From NCBI GenBank assembly GCA_045627805.1, contig JAZQOJ010000029.1, positions 1 to 13,551 of the forward strand: a DNA stretch of 13,551 bases, given 5' to 3'. Both the position numbers and the translations under genes were made by a program. Below the pieces are notes generated by a model. The model was not told where the DNA came from and did not search any database. It saw only the letters and a program-made list of their open reading frames with translations. Origin of the DNA: UBA1756 sp045627805. Lineage in GTDB: Bacteria; Bacteroidota; Bacteroidia; Bacteroidales; WCHB1-69. Shown piece by piece: positions 1 through 8,010 of this stretch (position 1 is the first letter of the stretch; the number at the start of each line of letters is the position of its first letter).

Positions 1-3
1 GTG

Positions 4-3000
4 TTATTCTTTCACCAATTTGATTTGTGAGAATTGATTGGCATTGCCAATGCGCATCAGGTACATACCAGGAGCGAAAGCGCTGAAGTCCATATCGAAG
101 TCGTTGCTTTCCACTGTCTGGCAGAGAATTCTCTTGCCGAACATATCAAACACCTGAATTTCGGCCTGGCTCATATTCATATTCGAAAGCGAAACGTGAA
201 CATTGCCGGTAGTCGGATTCGGGAACACTTTGGCACCGAGTGCGTTGTAGTTCACGATGCCGGTCGTGTAGGTGGAGGTAGTGGTGATGGACCACGGGCT
301 GACACGGTTTTCGCTGCAGTTGGCCTGTACAGAAGCAGCGATGAGGTCGCCCTCGTTCAAACCGGAAAGCGTATAGATGTTGTTGGCAGCGTGAACCGTG
401 TCTTCAACGCCATTGATGGAGTAGAAAACGTTCCAGCTGAGTCCTTCGCCAGTGTCTTCCCAAGTAATGGTGCCGTATTGGTCGATGGCAACGTTAATGG
501 GCGCTTCGCACGGCGGAAGAGCCGCTGAGATGCGGATGTCGTCAACATTGGCACCATTGCCGTAGTTGTCGGTTCCTAAGAAGCTGATCTGATAGGTGTT
601 GGCAGGCAGTATCAGGGTGTCTGACTGATAAGCGGTGATGGAAGCGGTGAAGTTGGTGAGGAGCATCCATTGCCCGTCGGCTTCGGTTCTGTAATAAACC
701 GACAGGTAATCAACGGAGCCATAGCTGCTGGGCTGAATGTGCCAGAAAGTCAGCTGCGGTTCGGTGGTGATGCCGGTAAGGTCGAACACGGGCGAAACGA
801 GGCGTGCTACATCGTAAGAAACGAAATAGGCCGACTGCGAGCCGGAATGGGCATCGAAAGGAGCGAGTTCCCAGCCGTTGTCGTCTGGGTCGCTGACTTC
901 CACGGTCCAGCAGCCGAAGGTCTCATCCTCGAAACCATAGTTGTATTCGTTGCTGTCGTCAACCACAACCACTTCGCATTCGGTGAAGAAGGATGCGATG
1001 GGCGTGAACAGGGAGGTGTCGGTAGCGGAGCAGAGGGCTGCCACGGAGACCGTGTGTGCTGAGCTGCTCGGCAAGCCGGTGATGGTGTACGGGTTGGTGG
1101 TGGCCACCTCGTCAACGCCGTCAACGCGCACTACCCAGGAGGTTTCATCGCCTAATGCGGTCCAGCTGATGGTGGTGGTATTGGTGGTGATGGAGTCAAT
1201 GGTCAGGTCGGTGGGCATCAGACAGGAAGGCGCTTCCGTGATTTGGAGCGTGTAGTCTTCGTAAATTGTGTAGTCTCCGCTGTAGCAGGGGTCGTAGTTG
1301 CTTCCATTTTCAATCGCATTGTCAAAATAACTGTCGGAGCCACCGATGCGCATCGTGTAGCTGCCGAGGGGCGTGTTGGCGGGGATGTAGAATGAGAGAT
1401 TCAGTGTGCTCGGAGTGAAACTTTCGCTGGTTCCCGTTGCTACTACTTCGTCATCGGTGAACGAGAGGTCGTTGTTCCAGTTCACCCAAACCACGGTTCC
1501 GTAAGAGTAACTGGTTGAATAGGTGATGTCGAGGTTGGCGTAAGTTCCGGCTGCTGCATCACCCACCACACTGGTGAAATCGGCGTAAACAGGTGCGTTA
1601 ATTGGGTGGCCAGAGGTTTGGTTCACTACCTGAGTCTGACCGAAGGATACTGATGTGATGCCGTTGTTGTCAACGGAAATGGGAGCGGGCTCGCACATAT
1701 AGGTTGCGAAGCTGGCAGTAGCCGACCAATCGGAGTTGTCGGTTTCCGAGCAGATGGCACGCACGCGGATGGTGTAGTCTTCGTCGGCATTCAGGTTGTT
1801 GAGCGTGTACGGATTGGTGTTGACGGAAATGATTTCTTCTTCATTGATCTCAATCTCCCAGCTCGTTTCGCCCGACTGAGCTGTCCAGCTGATTTCGGCT
1901 GAATTCTGGCTCACATTGTTGACAGCGACACCCGTGGGCTTGCGGCAGGTGGGCATTTCTCTCACCACAATATTGTCAATGTAAGTGGAAGTTCCATATT
2001 GTGAGTTTCCTTCGATAATAATGTAATGGGTTCCCGTGAGGTTTTCGATGGGAAGTTCGTAGGTGAACCATCCGTCAGTTGTCTCTGTTCCAATGATGTC
2101 TCCATTGATGGAGGAGGCAGCATTGGTGCTGTTGCTGATGAAGCCCAGTTCAGTGGCGTTCTCGTCGATGGTGTCGCTATTGCAAACGAAAATGCGGACA
2201 CCTTCGTTGTCGGTTCCCCATTCGGTACGGTAAACGTCAATGGAGAATTCGTAACCGCCAGCATAGGTGAAGTTCATAGGAGGCATCACGAGGTTGTGCT
2301 TCGAGCCGGCGCGGGTGTCGCGGAGTTGGGCTAACGGCGTGCTGTTGTCGTCTATCGAGTAGATGTAACGGTTCCAAGCTCCGTCAGGATAGTCGGTGCC
2401 ATAGCCGGAGCCAGCAGCGGTGCGTTCCTGCGACCAGCAAACGGGCGGGAACTGTGTAGAAGAGAAGTCTTGCGTATAGGGGAAAGCGCTGATGACTTCG
2501 CATTCGGTGGCGAAATTGATAGTCGCGCTCCAGTCGGAATTGTCGTCGGCAGCGCAGATGGCGCGCACGCGAACCGTGTAATCCGTAGAGGGATTCAGCG
2601 TGAGCGTTGCGGGATTGCTTGTCAAGGGAACGATCGTGCCGTTCACTTCTGCTTCGTAGCCGAGAGCCGGTGTCACCAAGTCGGTCCAGGAAATCGTGGC
2701 GGAAGTGGTGGTGATGGAGCTCTCGTCAACGGCGAGGTCTCTCGGTTTCGGACAGGAGGGCAGATGCTCAACCGTGATGTCGTCGATGTAGGAGCCGCTT
2801 CCGTATTGGCTGATGCCTTCAAATACAACATACATATTGCCAGAGGAGGGGATGCTGGCTTCGTAAAGATACCAACCTTCGGTGGTTTCAGCGGGAGCGA
2901 GTGAATATTCGCGATGGATATAGGCGATTTCGGTTCCGCCAACGGTGTCGGGAGTCGTGTTTACCCAAACCTTGACGCCTTCTTTGTCTTTATTGGTGTT

Positions 3001-4830
3001 GTACTCGTTACGATACATCCAGAAAGTAACCTGATACATATTGGCTTCAGGAATGTTGAACTGGGGAGTTACCAGATCGTTCTTGTTGCCATTTTGTTGG
3101 TCGGGAAGGTAAGCAGTACCAGCACTATTGTTGTGAGTTGTGTAAGTAACGCGTTCCCACAAATAGGAAGATGTTCCGGCGGTGTGGTTGCGCTCCCAGC
3201 AAACGGGCGGGAAAGTGGTGCCGTCGAAGTTCTGCGTGTACGAATTGTTTTCGGTGATGTAAATGATGTCGCAGTCGGTAGTGAAGTTGAGTACGGGGCT
3301 CCAGAACGAAGAGTCGGTTTCGGAGCAGATGGCGCGCACGCGCACGGAATAGTCAGTGGCGGGGGTCAAGCCAGTCAGCGTGTAGGGATGCTCGGTGGCG
3401 GTTACGGTCTGACCGTTGTAAATGATTTCCCACTCTGATTCGCTATCGTTGGAGGTCCAGTCGAAGGTGGCGCTATGAGCGTCCATCGTGTCCAATGTCA
3501 AGTTGGAAGGCGCTATGCAAGTGGGGGGAGCAGCGATTTGCAGCGTGTAATCCTCGTAGATGGTGTAATTGCCGCTGTAGCAGGGGTCGAAACCCTCATT
3601 GTCGGCAATCATATCGTCGAAATGCGCATCCGATCCGCCGATTCGCATCGTGTAGCTGCCGATGGGCGTGTTGGCGGGAATTGTGAAAGTGCAAGAGAGC
3701 GTGGTGGGTTCGTCTTCGGTGGATTCACCCGTGAAAACCACTTCGTCGTCGGTGAGTACGCAGTCGTTGTTCCAGTTTACCCAAATTATAGTGCCATAAG
3801 TATAGCCGGTATTGTAGGTGATGTCAACGGTAGCACTGGTGCCAGCCGCGCAAACGCCTACCATATCGGTGTAGTCACCGTAATAGGGCTCTTCAGAAGG
3901 ATGAGTGGTGTTGTGCATTTCCTGAGCTTGACCAAATGTGACGGAGGTGATGCCGAAACCATCAACGGTTGGCGGAGCCGGGGTGCAAAGCGCGGTGCTG
4001 ATAGTTAACACATTCGACCAGTTGCTCTGTTCTCCATCGTTGCAAAAACTGCGCACATATACGTCGTAGCTCGTGTTGGGAGTCAGCGAGGGAAGGTTGC
4101 ACGATTGCGTGGTGGTGGAGATGATGGTGCCATTGCCGTGAGTGAAACCGGTAACTCCATATTCCACATCCCAGTTGGCGGCGTTATCTGATTCCCAGGT
4201 GATGTCGGCAAAAGTGGGCATCACGTTGATTGCTGCCACGTTGGTCGGTGCTGTGCAGGAAGAGAGTCTTTCTATGGTAATATCATCAAGAACAATGGGA
4301 TAGCCATAGTTGCCAATGCCTTCGAAAGCGATTTGGAAGGTGGCGGAAAGGCTTGACAGGGAGATTTCCTCGCGAGTCCAGGATGTTATTTCATTGGTGT
4401 AATGAGCCAGCTGGGTCCACGCTTCAGAGGGTGAGGTGCGGTAATAGACTTTCAGCGTGTTCTGGTCGCCCAGCCACTTTCCTTGAGCGTGCCAAAAGGA
4501 GAGCACGGCAGCGTCAACCGCGCTCAAGTCAATGACGGGAGAAATCAGACGGGTGGATACGCCCTCGTCGTCATAGAAGAACTGCGCGCAGTGCGTCCCT
4601 CCGTGAGGCGTCACCACTGGACCGTAGTCCATACTGGTCACGACCTCCCAGTCGATGTTGTCCATTACATACTCAGTTGTCCAGCAACTGATTCCGTTCT
4701 CGAATCCTTCGGTGTAAGGATTGCCCGGCGTGACTGCAAAATCACACTGAGCGTGAGCGGCAGGAATGCACAGTAAAAATAGTGCCATCCATACTGCCGA
4801 CAGCATTTGAAAGAGTTTCATTTTTTTCAT
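4..4830 (-). CDS. Giant secreted multidomain adhesin-like protein with T9SS type A sorting domain
   Basis: 1608 residues. Residues 1-28 form a signal peptide: Lys-rich start, hydrophobic core, cleavage probably after AHA before Gln28. Between the cysteines that close each module I read: J-type (choice-of-anchor J / cleaved-adhesin, MAM-like) 29-192, Fn3 193-282, GEVED-like 283-438, Fn3 439-520, J 521-693, Fn3 694-777, J 778-962, Fn3 963-1046, GEVED-like 1047-1203, Fn3 1204-1285, J 1286-1441, Fn3 1442-1526. A type IX C-terminal domain follows at 1527-1608, with the PNPTTGNV motif, GMYLMRI and a final KLVKE. The GEVED-like modules carry WVNWNND, IPANTP and YEDYTLQI. By family knowledge the product crosses the inner membrane by Sec, the outer membrane by T9SS, and ends surface-attached or released. 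No catalytic domain is visible, so adhesion or binding is inferred. The first ATG fits the promoter spacing; a second ATG three codons on is also possible. Confidence 0.93.
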   Translation of the reverse strand: MKKMKLFQMLSAVWMALFLLCIPAAHAQCDFAVTPGNPYTEGFENGISCWTTEYVMDNIDWEVVTSMDYGPVVTPHGGTHCAQFFYDDEGVSTRLISPVIDLSAVDAAVLSFWHAQGKWLGDQNTLKVYYRTSPSEAWTQLAHYTNEITSWTREEISLSSLSATFQIAFEGIGNYGYPIVLDDITIERLSSCTAPTNVAAINVMPTFADITWESDNAANWDVEYGVTGFTHGNGTIISTTTQSCNLPSLTPNTSYDVYVRSFCNDGEQSNWSNVLTISTALCTPAPPTVDGFGITSVTFGQAQEMHNTTHPSEEPYYGDYTDMVGVCAAGTSATVDITYNTGYTYGTIIWVNWNNDCVLTDDEVVFTGESTEDEPTTLSCTFTIPANTPIGSYTMRIGGSDAHFDDMIADNEGFDPCYSGNYTIYEDYTLQIAAPPTCIAPSNLTLDTMDAHSATFDWTSNDSESEWEIIYNGQTVTATEHPYTLTGLTPATDYSVRVRAICSETDSSFWSPVLNFTTDCDIIYITENNSYTQNFDGTTFPPVCWERNHTAGTSSYLWERVTYTTHNNSAGTAYLPDQQNGNKNDLVTPQFNIPEANMYQVTFWMYRNEYNTNKDKEGVKVWVNTTPDTVGGTEIAYIHREYSLAPAETTEGWYLYEASIPSSGNMYVVFEGISQYGSGSYIDDITVEHLPSCPKPRDLAVDESSITTTSATISWTDLVTPALGYEAEVNGTIVPLTSNPATLTLNPSTDYTVRVRAICAADDNSDWSATINFATECEVISAFPYTQDFSSTQFPPVCWSQERTAAGSGYGTDYPDGAWNRYIYSIDDNSTPLAQLRDTRAGSKHNLVMPPMNFTYAGGYEFSIDVYRTEWGTDNEGVRIFVCNSDTIDENATELGFISNSTNAASSINGDIIGTETTDGWFTYELPIENLTGTHYIIIEGNSQYGTSTYIDNIVVREMPTCRKPTGVAVNNVSQNSAEISWTAQSGETSWEIEINEEEIISVNTNPYTLNNLNADEDYTIRVRAICSETDNSDWSATASFATYMCEPAPISVDNNGITSVSFGQTQVVNQTSGHPINAPVYADFTSVVGDAAAGTYANLDITYSTSYSYGTVVWVNWNNDLSFTDDEVVATGTSESFTPSTLNLSFYIPANTPLGSYTMRIGGSDSYFDNAIENGSNYDPCYSGDYTIYEDYTLQITEAPSCLMPTDLTIDSITTNTTTISWTALGDETSWVVRVDGVDEVATTNPYTITGLPSSSAHTVSVAALCSATDTSLFTPIASFFTECEVVVVDDSNEYNYGFEDETFGCWTVEVSDPDDNGWELAPFDAHSGSQSAYFVSYDVARLVSPVFDLTGITTEPQLTFWHIQPSSYGSVDYLSVYYRTEADGQWMLLTNFTASITAYQSDTLILPANTYQISFLGTDNYGNGANVDDIRISAALPPCEAPINVAIDQYGTITWEDTGEGLSWNVFYSINGVEDTVHAANNIYTLSGLNEGDLIAASVQANCSENRVSPWSITTTSTYTTGIVNYNALGAKVFPNPTTGNVHVSLSNMNMSQAEIQVFDMFGKRILCQTVESNDFDMDFSAFAPGMYLMRIGNANQFSQIKLVKE

Positions 4831-4863
4831 AATGAAAAATTTTAGTTAATTTATATGATGCGG

Positions 4864-4871
4864 CAAAATTA
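4864..4871 (-). promoter_or_regulatory. Bacteroidetes -7 promoter box for the giant secreted protein
   Basis: On the minus strand this reads TAATTTTG, a perfect match to the Bacteroidetes sigma-ABfr -7 consensus TAnnTTTG. It lies 33 bases before the ATG, which would give a short leader of roughly 25-30 nt. No good TTTG-like -33 element is seen 19-21 bases upstream, so strength is uncertain. The gene therefore appears to be transcribed separately from the ribosomal cluster. Confidence 0.55.
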
Positions 4872-5010
4872 ATGTTTTTTTCAATATGAATCGGAATTAT
4901 TCCTTATAATCTTGTAAATGCAGCAGCGCATTGTGCGAGATGTCTCTGATAACGGTTATTCGGTTAATGGTGGAATGGACGAAGTCCGCCTGCGGCGTGG
5001 GCGAACGCGT

Positions 5011-5146
5011 GCCGACATCCGGCATCTCGGAGAGATGCTACTAAGCGGTGTCGCACCTCTCCGAGGTGCCTTTCCCCAGTGCGGTTCTCCTCCCCAGATT
5101 GCGCTGCGCTTATCTGGGGTTATAGGAATCCGACCTCTCCGAGGTC
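5011..5146. repeat. Cluster of perfect short hairpins, REP-like interspersed element
   Basis: Four perfect inverted repeats sit within about 135 bases. They are GCATCTC-gga-GAGATGC (5022-5038), GCACCTC-tcc-GAGGTGC (5053-5069), CCCCAGAT with a 12-base loop and ATCTGGGG (5092-5119, with an inner GCG/CGC pairing), and GACCTC-tcc-GAGGTC (5132-5146). Hairpins 2 and 4 share the core CTCTCCGAG; hairpin 1 carries its reverse complement CTCGGAGAG. A minor GCCG/CGGC pairing (5011-5023) overlaps the first. The block is far more GC-rich than the flanking AT-rich spacer and contains no credible gene. The pattern is that of REP/BIME-type elements, which cluster between genes. Mobility and copy number elsewhere cannot be judged from one copy. 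Confidence 0.7.
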
Positions 5147-5244
5147 TTCGCTGCAAGCCAAAATAATGCGACTCCATTTTCTTTAAATAAGCAAAATCCT
5201 TAAATTTTCAGCGCACAAATCTACGAGACGAAAAGGGATAATTC

Positions 5245-5281
5245 AAAAAAAATAGTTGACAAAACTGCCAACTATTTTTTT
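5245..5281 (-). terminator. Intrinsic terminator after rplQ
   Basis: A 13-bp perfect inverted repeat (AAAAAAATAGTTG / CAACTATTTTTTT, arms 5246-5258 and 5269-5281) encloses a 10-base loop. On the minus strand it is followed by a run of T. It begins 19 bases after the rplQ stop codon and closes the ribosomal transcription unit. Because the arms are A-rich on one side and T-rich on the other, it could also work in the plus direction. Confidence 0.85.
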
Positions 5282-5300
5282 ACTGAACGGGAAGGGAAAA

Positions 5301-5858
5301 CTATTCAGCTTGAGCTTCGGTAGCGGGAGCGGCTTCCACTTCGGGAGTGGTGGCCTTCTTACCGCGGCTTCTTCTCGTCTTGGTAGCTTTCTTCTTGCCA
5401 GTTGACTGAGTGTAAGTTTCATTGAAGTCAACGAACTCAATGATGCACATCTCAGCATTATCGCCCTGACGGAAGCCGGTCTTGAGGATACGAGTGTAAC
5501 CACCGGGACGGTCTTCAATTCTGGGACGGATAACGGTGAAGAGTTCCTTCACTGCATACTTGTCGTGCAAGTATGAGAAAACGGTACGCAGAGCGGGAAC
5601 CTTGAAAGCTTCCTTCTTCACAGTTGACTTAACAGTCTTGCCGTCAACTTTTTCGTAATGTGCAACATCCACCATACCGAGACTTGAGCCCTTGGTTTTG
5701 GTTACGAGCGGTTCCACAAACTTGCGCAATTCCTTTGCTTTGGCCAAGGTCGTTGAGATTCTCTTATGCTTAATCAACGAGCAAGCCATATTTGACAGCA
5801 TTGCCTTTCTGTGGGCAGCTGTTCTACCTAAATGGTTTATTCTTCTTTGATGTCTCAT
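5301..5858 (-). CDS. rplQ: 50S ribosomal protein L17
   Basis: 185 residues; large-subunit protein near the exit tunnel. The N-terminal block MRHQRRINHLGRTAAHRKAML and the later DRPGGYTRILKTGFRQGDNAEMCIIEFVD are diagnostic of L17. Two parts make it longer than usual (about 115-130 residues in many bacteria, about 160 in Bacteroides from memory). One is an insertion around residues 58-87, between the VEPLVTKTKG helix and the FSYLHDKYAV segment. The other is a Lys/Arg- then Ala/Glu-rich tail at 147-185, ending EVEAAPATEAQAE. The acidic tail is a common Bacteroidetes trait; the insertion is less usual. It starts 5 bases after the rpoA stop, so coupling to rpoA is likely, and is the last gene before the terminator. 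Confidence 0.97.
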   Translation of the reverse strand: MRHQRRINHLGRTAAHRKAMLSNMACSLIKHKRISTTLAKAKELRKFVEPLVTKTKGSSLGMVDVAHYEKVDGKTVKSTVKKEAFKVPALRTVFSYLHDKYAVKELFTVIRPRIEDRPGGYTRILKTGFRQGDNAEMCIIEFVDFNETYTQSTGKKKATKTRRSRGKKATTPEVEAAPATEAQAE

Positions 5859-5863
5859 ATCAA

Positions 5864-6868
5864 TTACTTATTATCTAATTTGTACTTACTTAAATTCATT
5901 CCAAACTCAAGTCCCTTGTTTTTCACGAGGTCTTCCAATTCGGAGAGTGACTTTTTGCCGAAGTTACGGAATTTGAGCAGGTCTCCTCTATGAATAGAAA
6001 CCACATCGCCGAGGGTCTCAAGCTGAGCCGACTGCAAGCAGTTAAGGGCGCGTACTGAGAGGTCCATATCAACGAGTTTGGTCATAAGGAGGGTGCGCAT
6101 CTTCTGGGTTTCGTCATCGAACTCGCCCTCGTCGCCAGCAGGAGTCGGAACGTCAGCGAGCATATTGCCATCGGAGAACAGCATAAAGTGCTGAATCAGG
6201 ATGTGAGCGGCTTCCTTGAGGGCATCTTTCGGAGAGATGGAGCCATCGGTATCCACTTCAATAAGCAGTTTCTCGAAATCGGTCTGCTGTTCCACGCGGA
6301 AATTCTCAACGGTGTACTTCACGTTGCGGATAGGCGTGTGGATCGAGTCGATTGCGATGAACGCCTTGTCAGCATTCTCAATGAGCGACTTGTTCTCTTC
6401 AGCAGGGACATAACCACGGCCTTTATCAATGTTGATAGTGAGTTCCAATTTCACACTATCGTCGTTCATTGTGCAGATTTCCTGATCGGGATTAAGAACT
6501 TGGAAAGAACTTAAGTATTTGTTCATATCACCGGCGACGAATTTCTTCTGTCCGGTGATCACGATACGTGCCTGCTCTTTTACTTCGCCCTCGATTTTGT
6601 TTTTAAGGCGAACCTTCTTCAAATTCAAGACGATCTCGGTTACGTCTTCGATGATGCCTTCGATGGAAGAGAATTCTTGCTGAACGCCTTCAATCTTGAT
6701 GGCGGTAATAGCGAAACCTTCCAATGACGAGAGCAACACGCGGCGCAAAGCATTTCCGACGGTCATTCCATAACCGGGTTGAAGGGGGCGGAACTCAAAG
6801 ACGCCGTGGGAATCATCGGACTCCAACAGGGAAACTCTATCTGGTTTCTGAAATTTTAATATTGCCAT
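5864..6868 (-). CDS. rpoA: DNA-directed RNA polymerase subunit alpha
   Basis: 334 residues, the normal length. The N-terminal assembly domain (about 1-235) has the conserved GYGMTVGNALRRVLLSSLEG block (32-51), which drives alpha dimerisation and contact with beta and beta'. An acidic linker around 244-254 (GDEGEFDDE) leads to the C-terminal DNA- and activator-binding domain (about 258-325). There VRALNCL places Arg273, Asn276 and Cys277 at the positions of E. coli Arg265, Asn268 and Cys269, and RNFGKKSL contains the second helix-hairpin-helix. UP-element-type DNA binding is therefore likely retained. The gene lies between rpsD and rplQ, the classic alpha-operon order, with 42 bases after rpsD and only 5 before rplQ. 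Confidence 0.98.
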   Translation of the reverse strand: MAILKFQKPDRVSLLESDDSHGVFEFRPLQPGYGMTVGNALRRVLLSSLEGFAITAIKIEGVQQEFSSIEGIIEDVTEIVLNLKKVRLKNKIEGEVKEQARIVITGQKKFVAGDMNKYLSSFQVLNPDQEICTMNDDSVKLELTINIDKGRGYVPAEENKSLIENADKAFIAIDSIHTPIRNVKYTVENFRVEQQTDFEKLLIEVDTDGSISPKDALKEAAHILIQHFMLFSDGNMLADVPTPAGDEGEFDDETQKMRTLLMTKLVDMDLSVRALNCLQSAQLETLGDVVSIHRGDLLKFRNFGKKSLSELEDLVKNKGLEFGMNLSKYKLDNK

Positions 6869-6910
6869 TGGGTATGAATTTTAATTAATTTTTTGAATGA
6901 GAATTAGTTA

Positions 6911-7516
6911 CTACTTAGAATACAATTCAACGATTGCCTGCTCGTTGATCGTTTCCGGAACTTCTTCTCTTTCAGGATAATTCATAAACTTGCCACTCAT
7001 CATAGCGCTGTCCCATTCCAACCAAGCATAGGTGTTGGCGCGGCCAGCGAGTGAGTTGGTGACAACCTCGAGTGATTTGGAGCGTTCGCGTACGGCGACC
7101 ACATCACCAGGAACCAACAGCATAGAGGGGATGTTAGCGATTTGACCATTGACGAGGATGTGACGGTGGCTAACGAGCTGGCGAGCAGCTGCTCTGGTGG
7201 GAGCGATGCCCAAACGGTAAACCACGTTGTCGAGACGTGACTCAATCAACTTGATCAAGTTCTGACCGGTCATACCCTTGCGGCTGGCGGCCTTCAGGAA
7301 CAATTTCTTGAACTGGCGTTCCAAAATACCATAGGTATATTTGGCTTTCTGCTTTTCCTGAAGCTGCATACCGTATTCTGACATTTTGGCGCGCTTCTTC
7401 GACTGTCCGTGTTGTCCTGGAGGATAGTTCTTTCTGTCGAGATATTTGTCAGCCCCGAAGATGGGTTCTTTAAATTTTCTTGCAATTTTGGTACGAGGAC
7501 CAGTATATCTTGCCAT
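6911..7516 (-). CDS. rpsD: 30S ribosomal protein S4
   Basis: 201 residues, usual length. S4 binds 16S rRNA early in small-subunit assembly; in E. coli it is also the repressor of the alpha operon. It starts MARYTGPRTKIARKF, followed by the NYPPGQHGQ motif (30-38). The S4 RNA-binding domain spans about 91-155 (SRLDNVVYRLGIAPTRAAARQLVSHRHILVNG and RERSKSLE). The N-terminal region has no cysteine, so this is the zinc-free form of S4 rather than the four-cysteine zinc form. It is placed 44 bases after rpsK and 42 before rpoA. No S4-type pseudoknot leader was identified in this cluster. Confidence 0.98.
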   Translation of the reverse strand: MARYTGPRTKIARKFKEPIFGADKYLDRKNYPPGQHGQSKKRAKMSEYGMQLQEKQKAKYTYGILERQFKKLFLKAASRKGMTGQNLIKLIESRLDNVVYRLGIAPTRAAARQLVSHRHILVNGQIANIPSMLLVPGDVVAVRERSKSLEVVTNSLAGRANTYAWLEWDSAMMSGKFMNYPEREEVPETINEQAIVELYSK

Positions 7517-7560
7517 AATTCTAATATTTTAATTTTACTTTTTACAACAATAACTTCAAA

Positions 7561-7950
7561 TTAAACTCTTCTGCGTTTCGGGGGACGGCAGCCGTTGTGC
7601 GGCAGCGGAGTTACGTCAACGATTTCCTCAACGGTGATACCGGAAGCGTGGATCGTTCTGATTGCGGATTCGCGGCCGCCACCAGGACCCTTAACGAAAA
7701 CCTTAACTCTTCTCAGGCCGAGGTCATACGCAACCTTGGCGCAGTCCTGTGCCGCCATCTGTGCTGCGTAGGGAGTGTTCTTCTTGGAACCACGGAAACC
7801 CATCTTACCAGCTGATGACCAGGAGATAACTTGACCGTCATTATTGGTCAGAGAAACGATAACGTTATTAAAAGATGCATAGACGAATGCCTTGCCGAGT
7901 GCATCTATTCTGACAACTTTCTTCTTGGTTGTTTTAGTGTTTTTTGCCAT
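7561..7950 (-). CDS. rpsK: 30S ribosomal protein S11
   Basis: 129 residues, normal length. S11 sits on the platform of the small subunit beside the 3' end of 16S rRNA. Diagnostic segments are ASFNNVIVSLTNNDGQVISWSSAGKMGFRGSKKNTPYAAQ (25-64), the KGPGGGRESAIRT loop (87-99), and the C-terminal TPLPHNGCRPPKRRRV. The N-terminal extension MAKNTKTTKKK is basic, as in other Bacteroidetes. It is 60 bases downstream of rpsM and 44 upstream of rpsD in a continuous run of ribosomal genes. Confidence 0.98.
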   Translation of the reverse strand: MAKNTKTTKKKVVRIDALGKAFVYASFNNVIVSLTNNDGQVISWSSAGKMGFRGSKKNTPYAAQMAAQDCAKVAYDLGLRRVKVFVKGPGGGRESAIRTIHASGITVEEIVDVTPLPHNGCRPPKRRRV

Positions 7951-8010
7951 ATTACTTTAATATTTCTTTATTCGTACTATCAGGCCGACAAGCGCCAGCC
8001 ATCGGAAAAA

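Noticed and set aside
1739..3345. Repeated GAGCAGATGGC-CGCACGCG DNA segments, considered as a mobile or CRISPR-like repeat
   Set aside because: They encode the conserved VRAIC segment of the Fn3 modules and are spaced by whole domains, so they are coding repeats.
34..4776. Numerous plus-strand and alternate-frame open frames inside the giant gene
   Set aside because: The minus-strand frame has a signal peptide, repeated domains and a sorting domain; the others are shadows without recognisable content.
4918..5166. 82-codon plus-strand and 73-codon minus-strand open frames between rplQ and the giant gene
   Set aside because: Both run through the hairpin cluster; their composition reflects the palindromes, and no gene-like start context or family match is seen.
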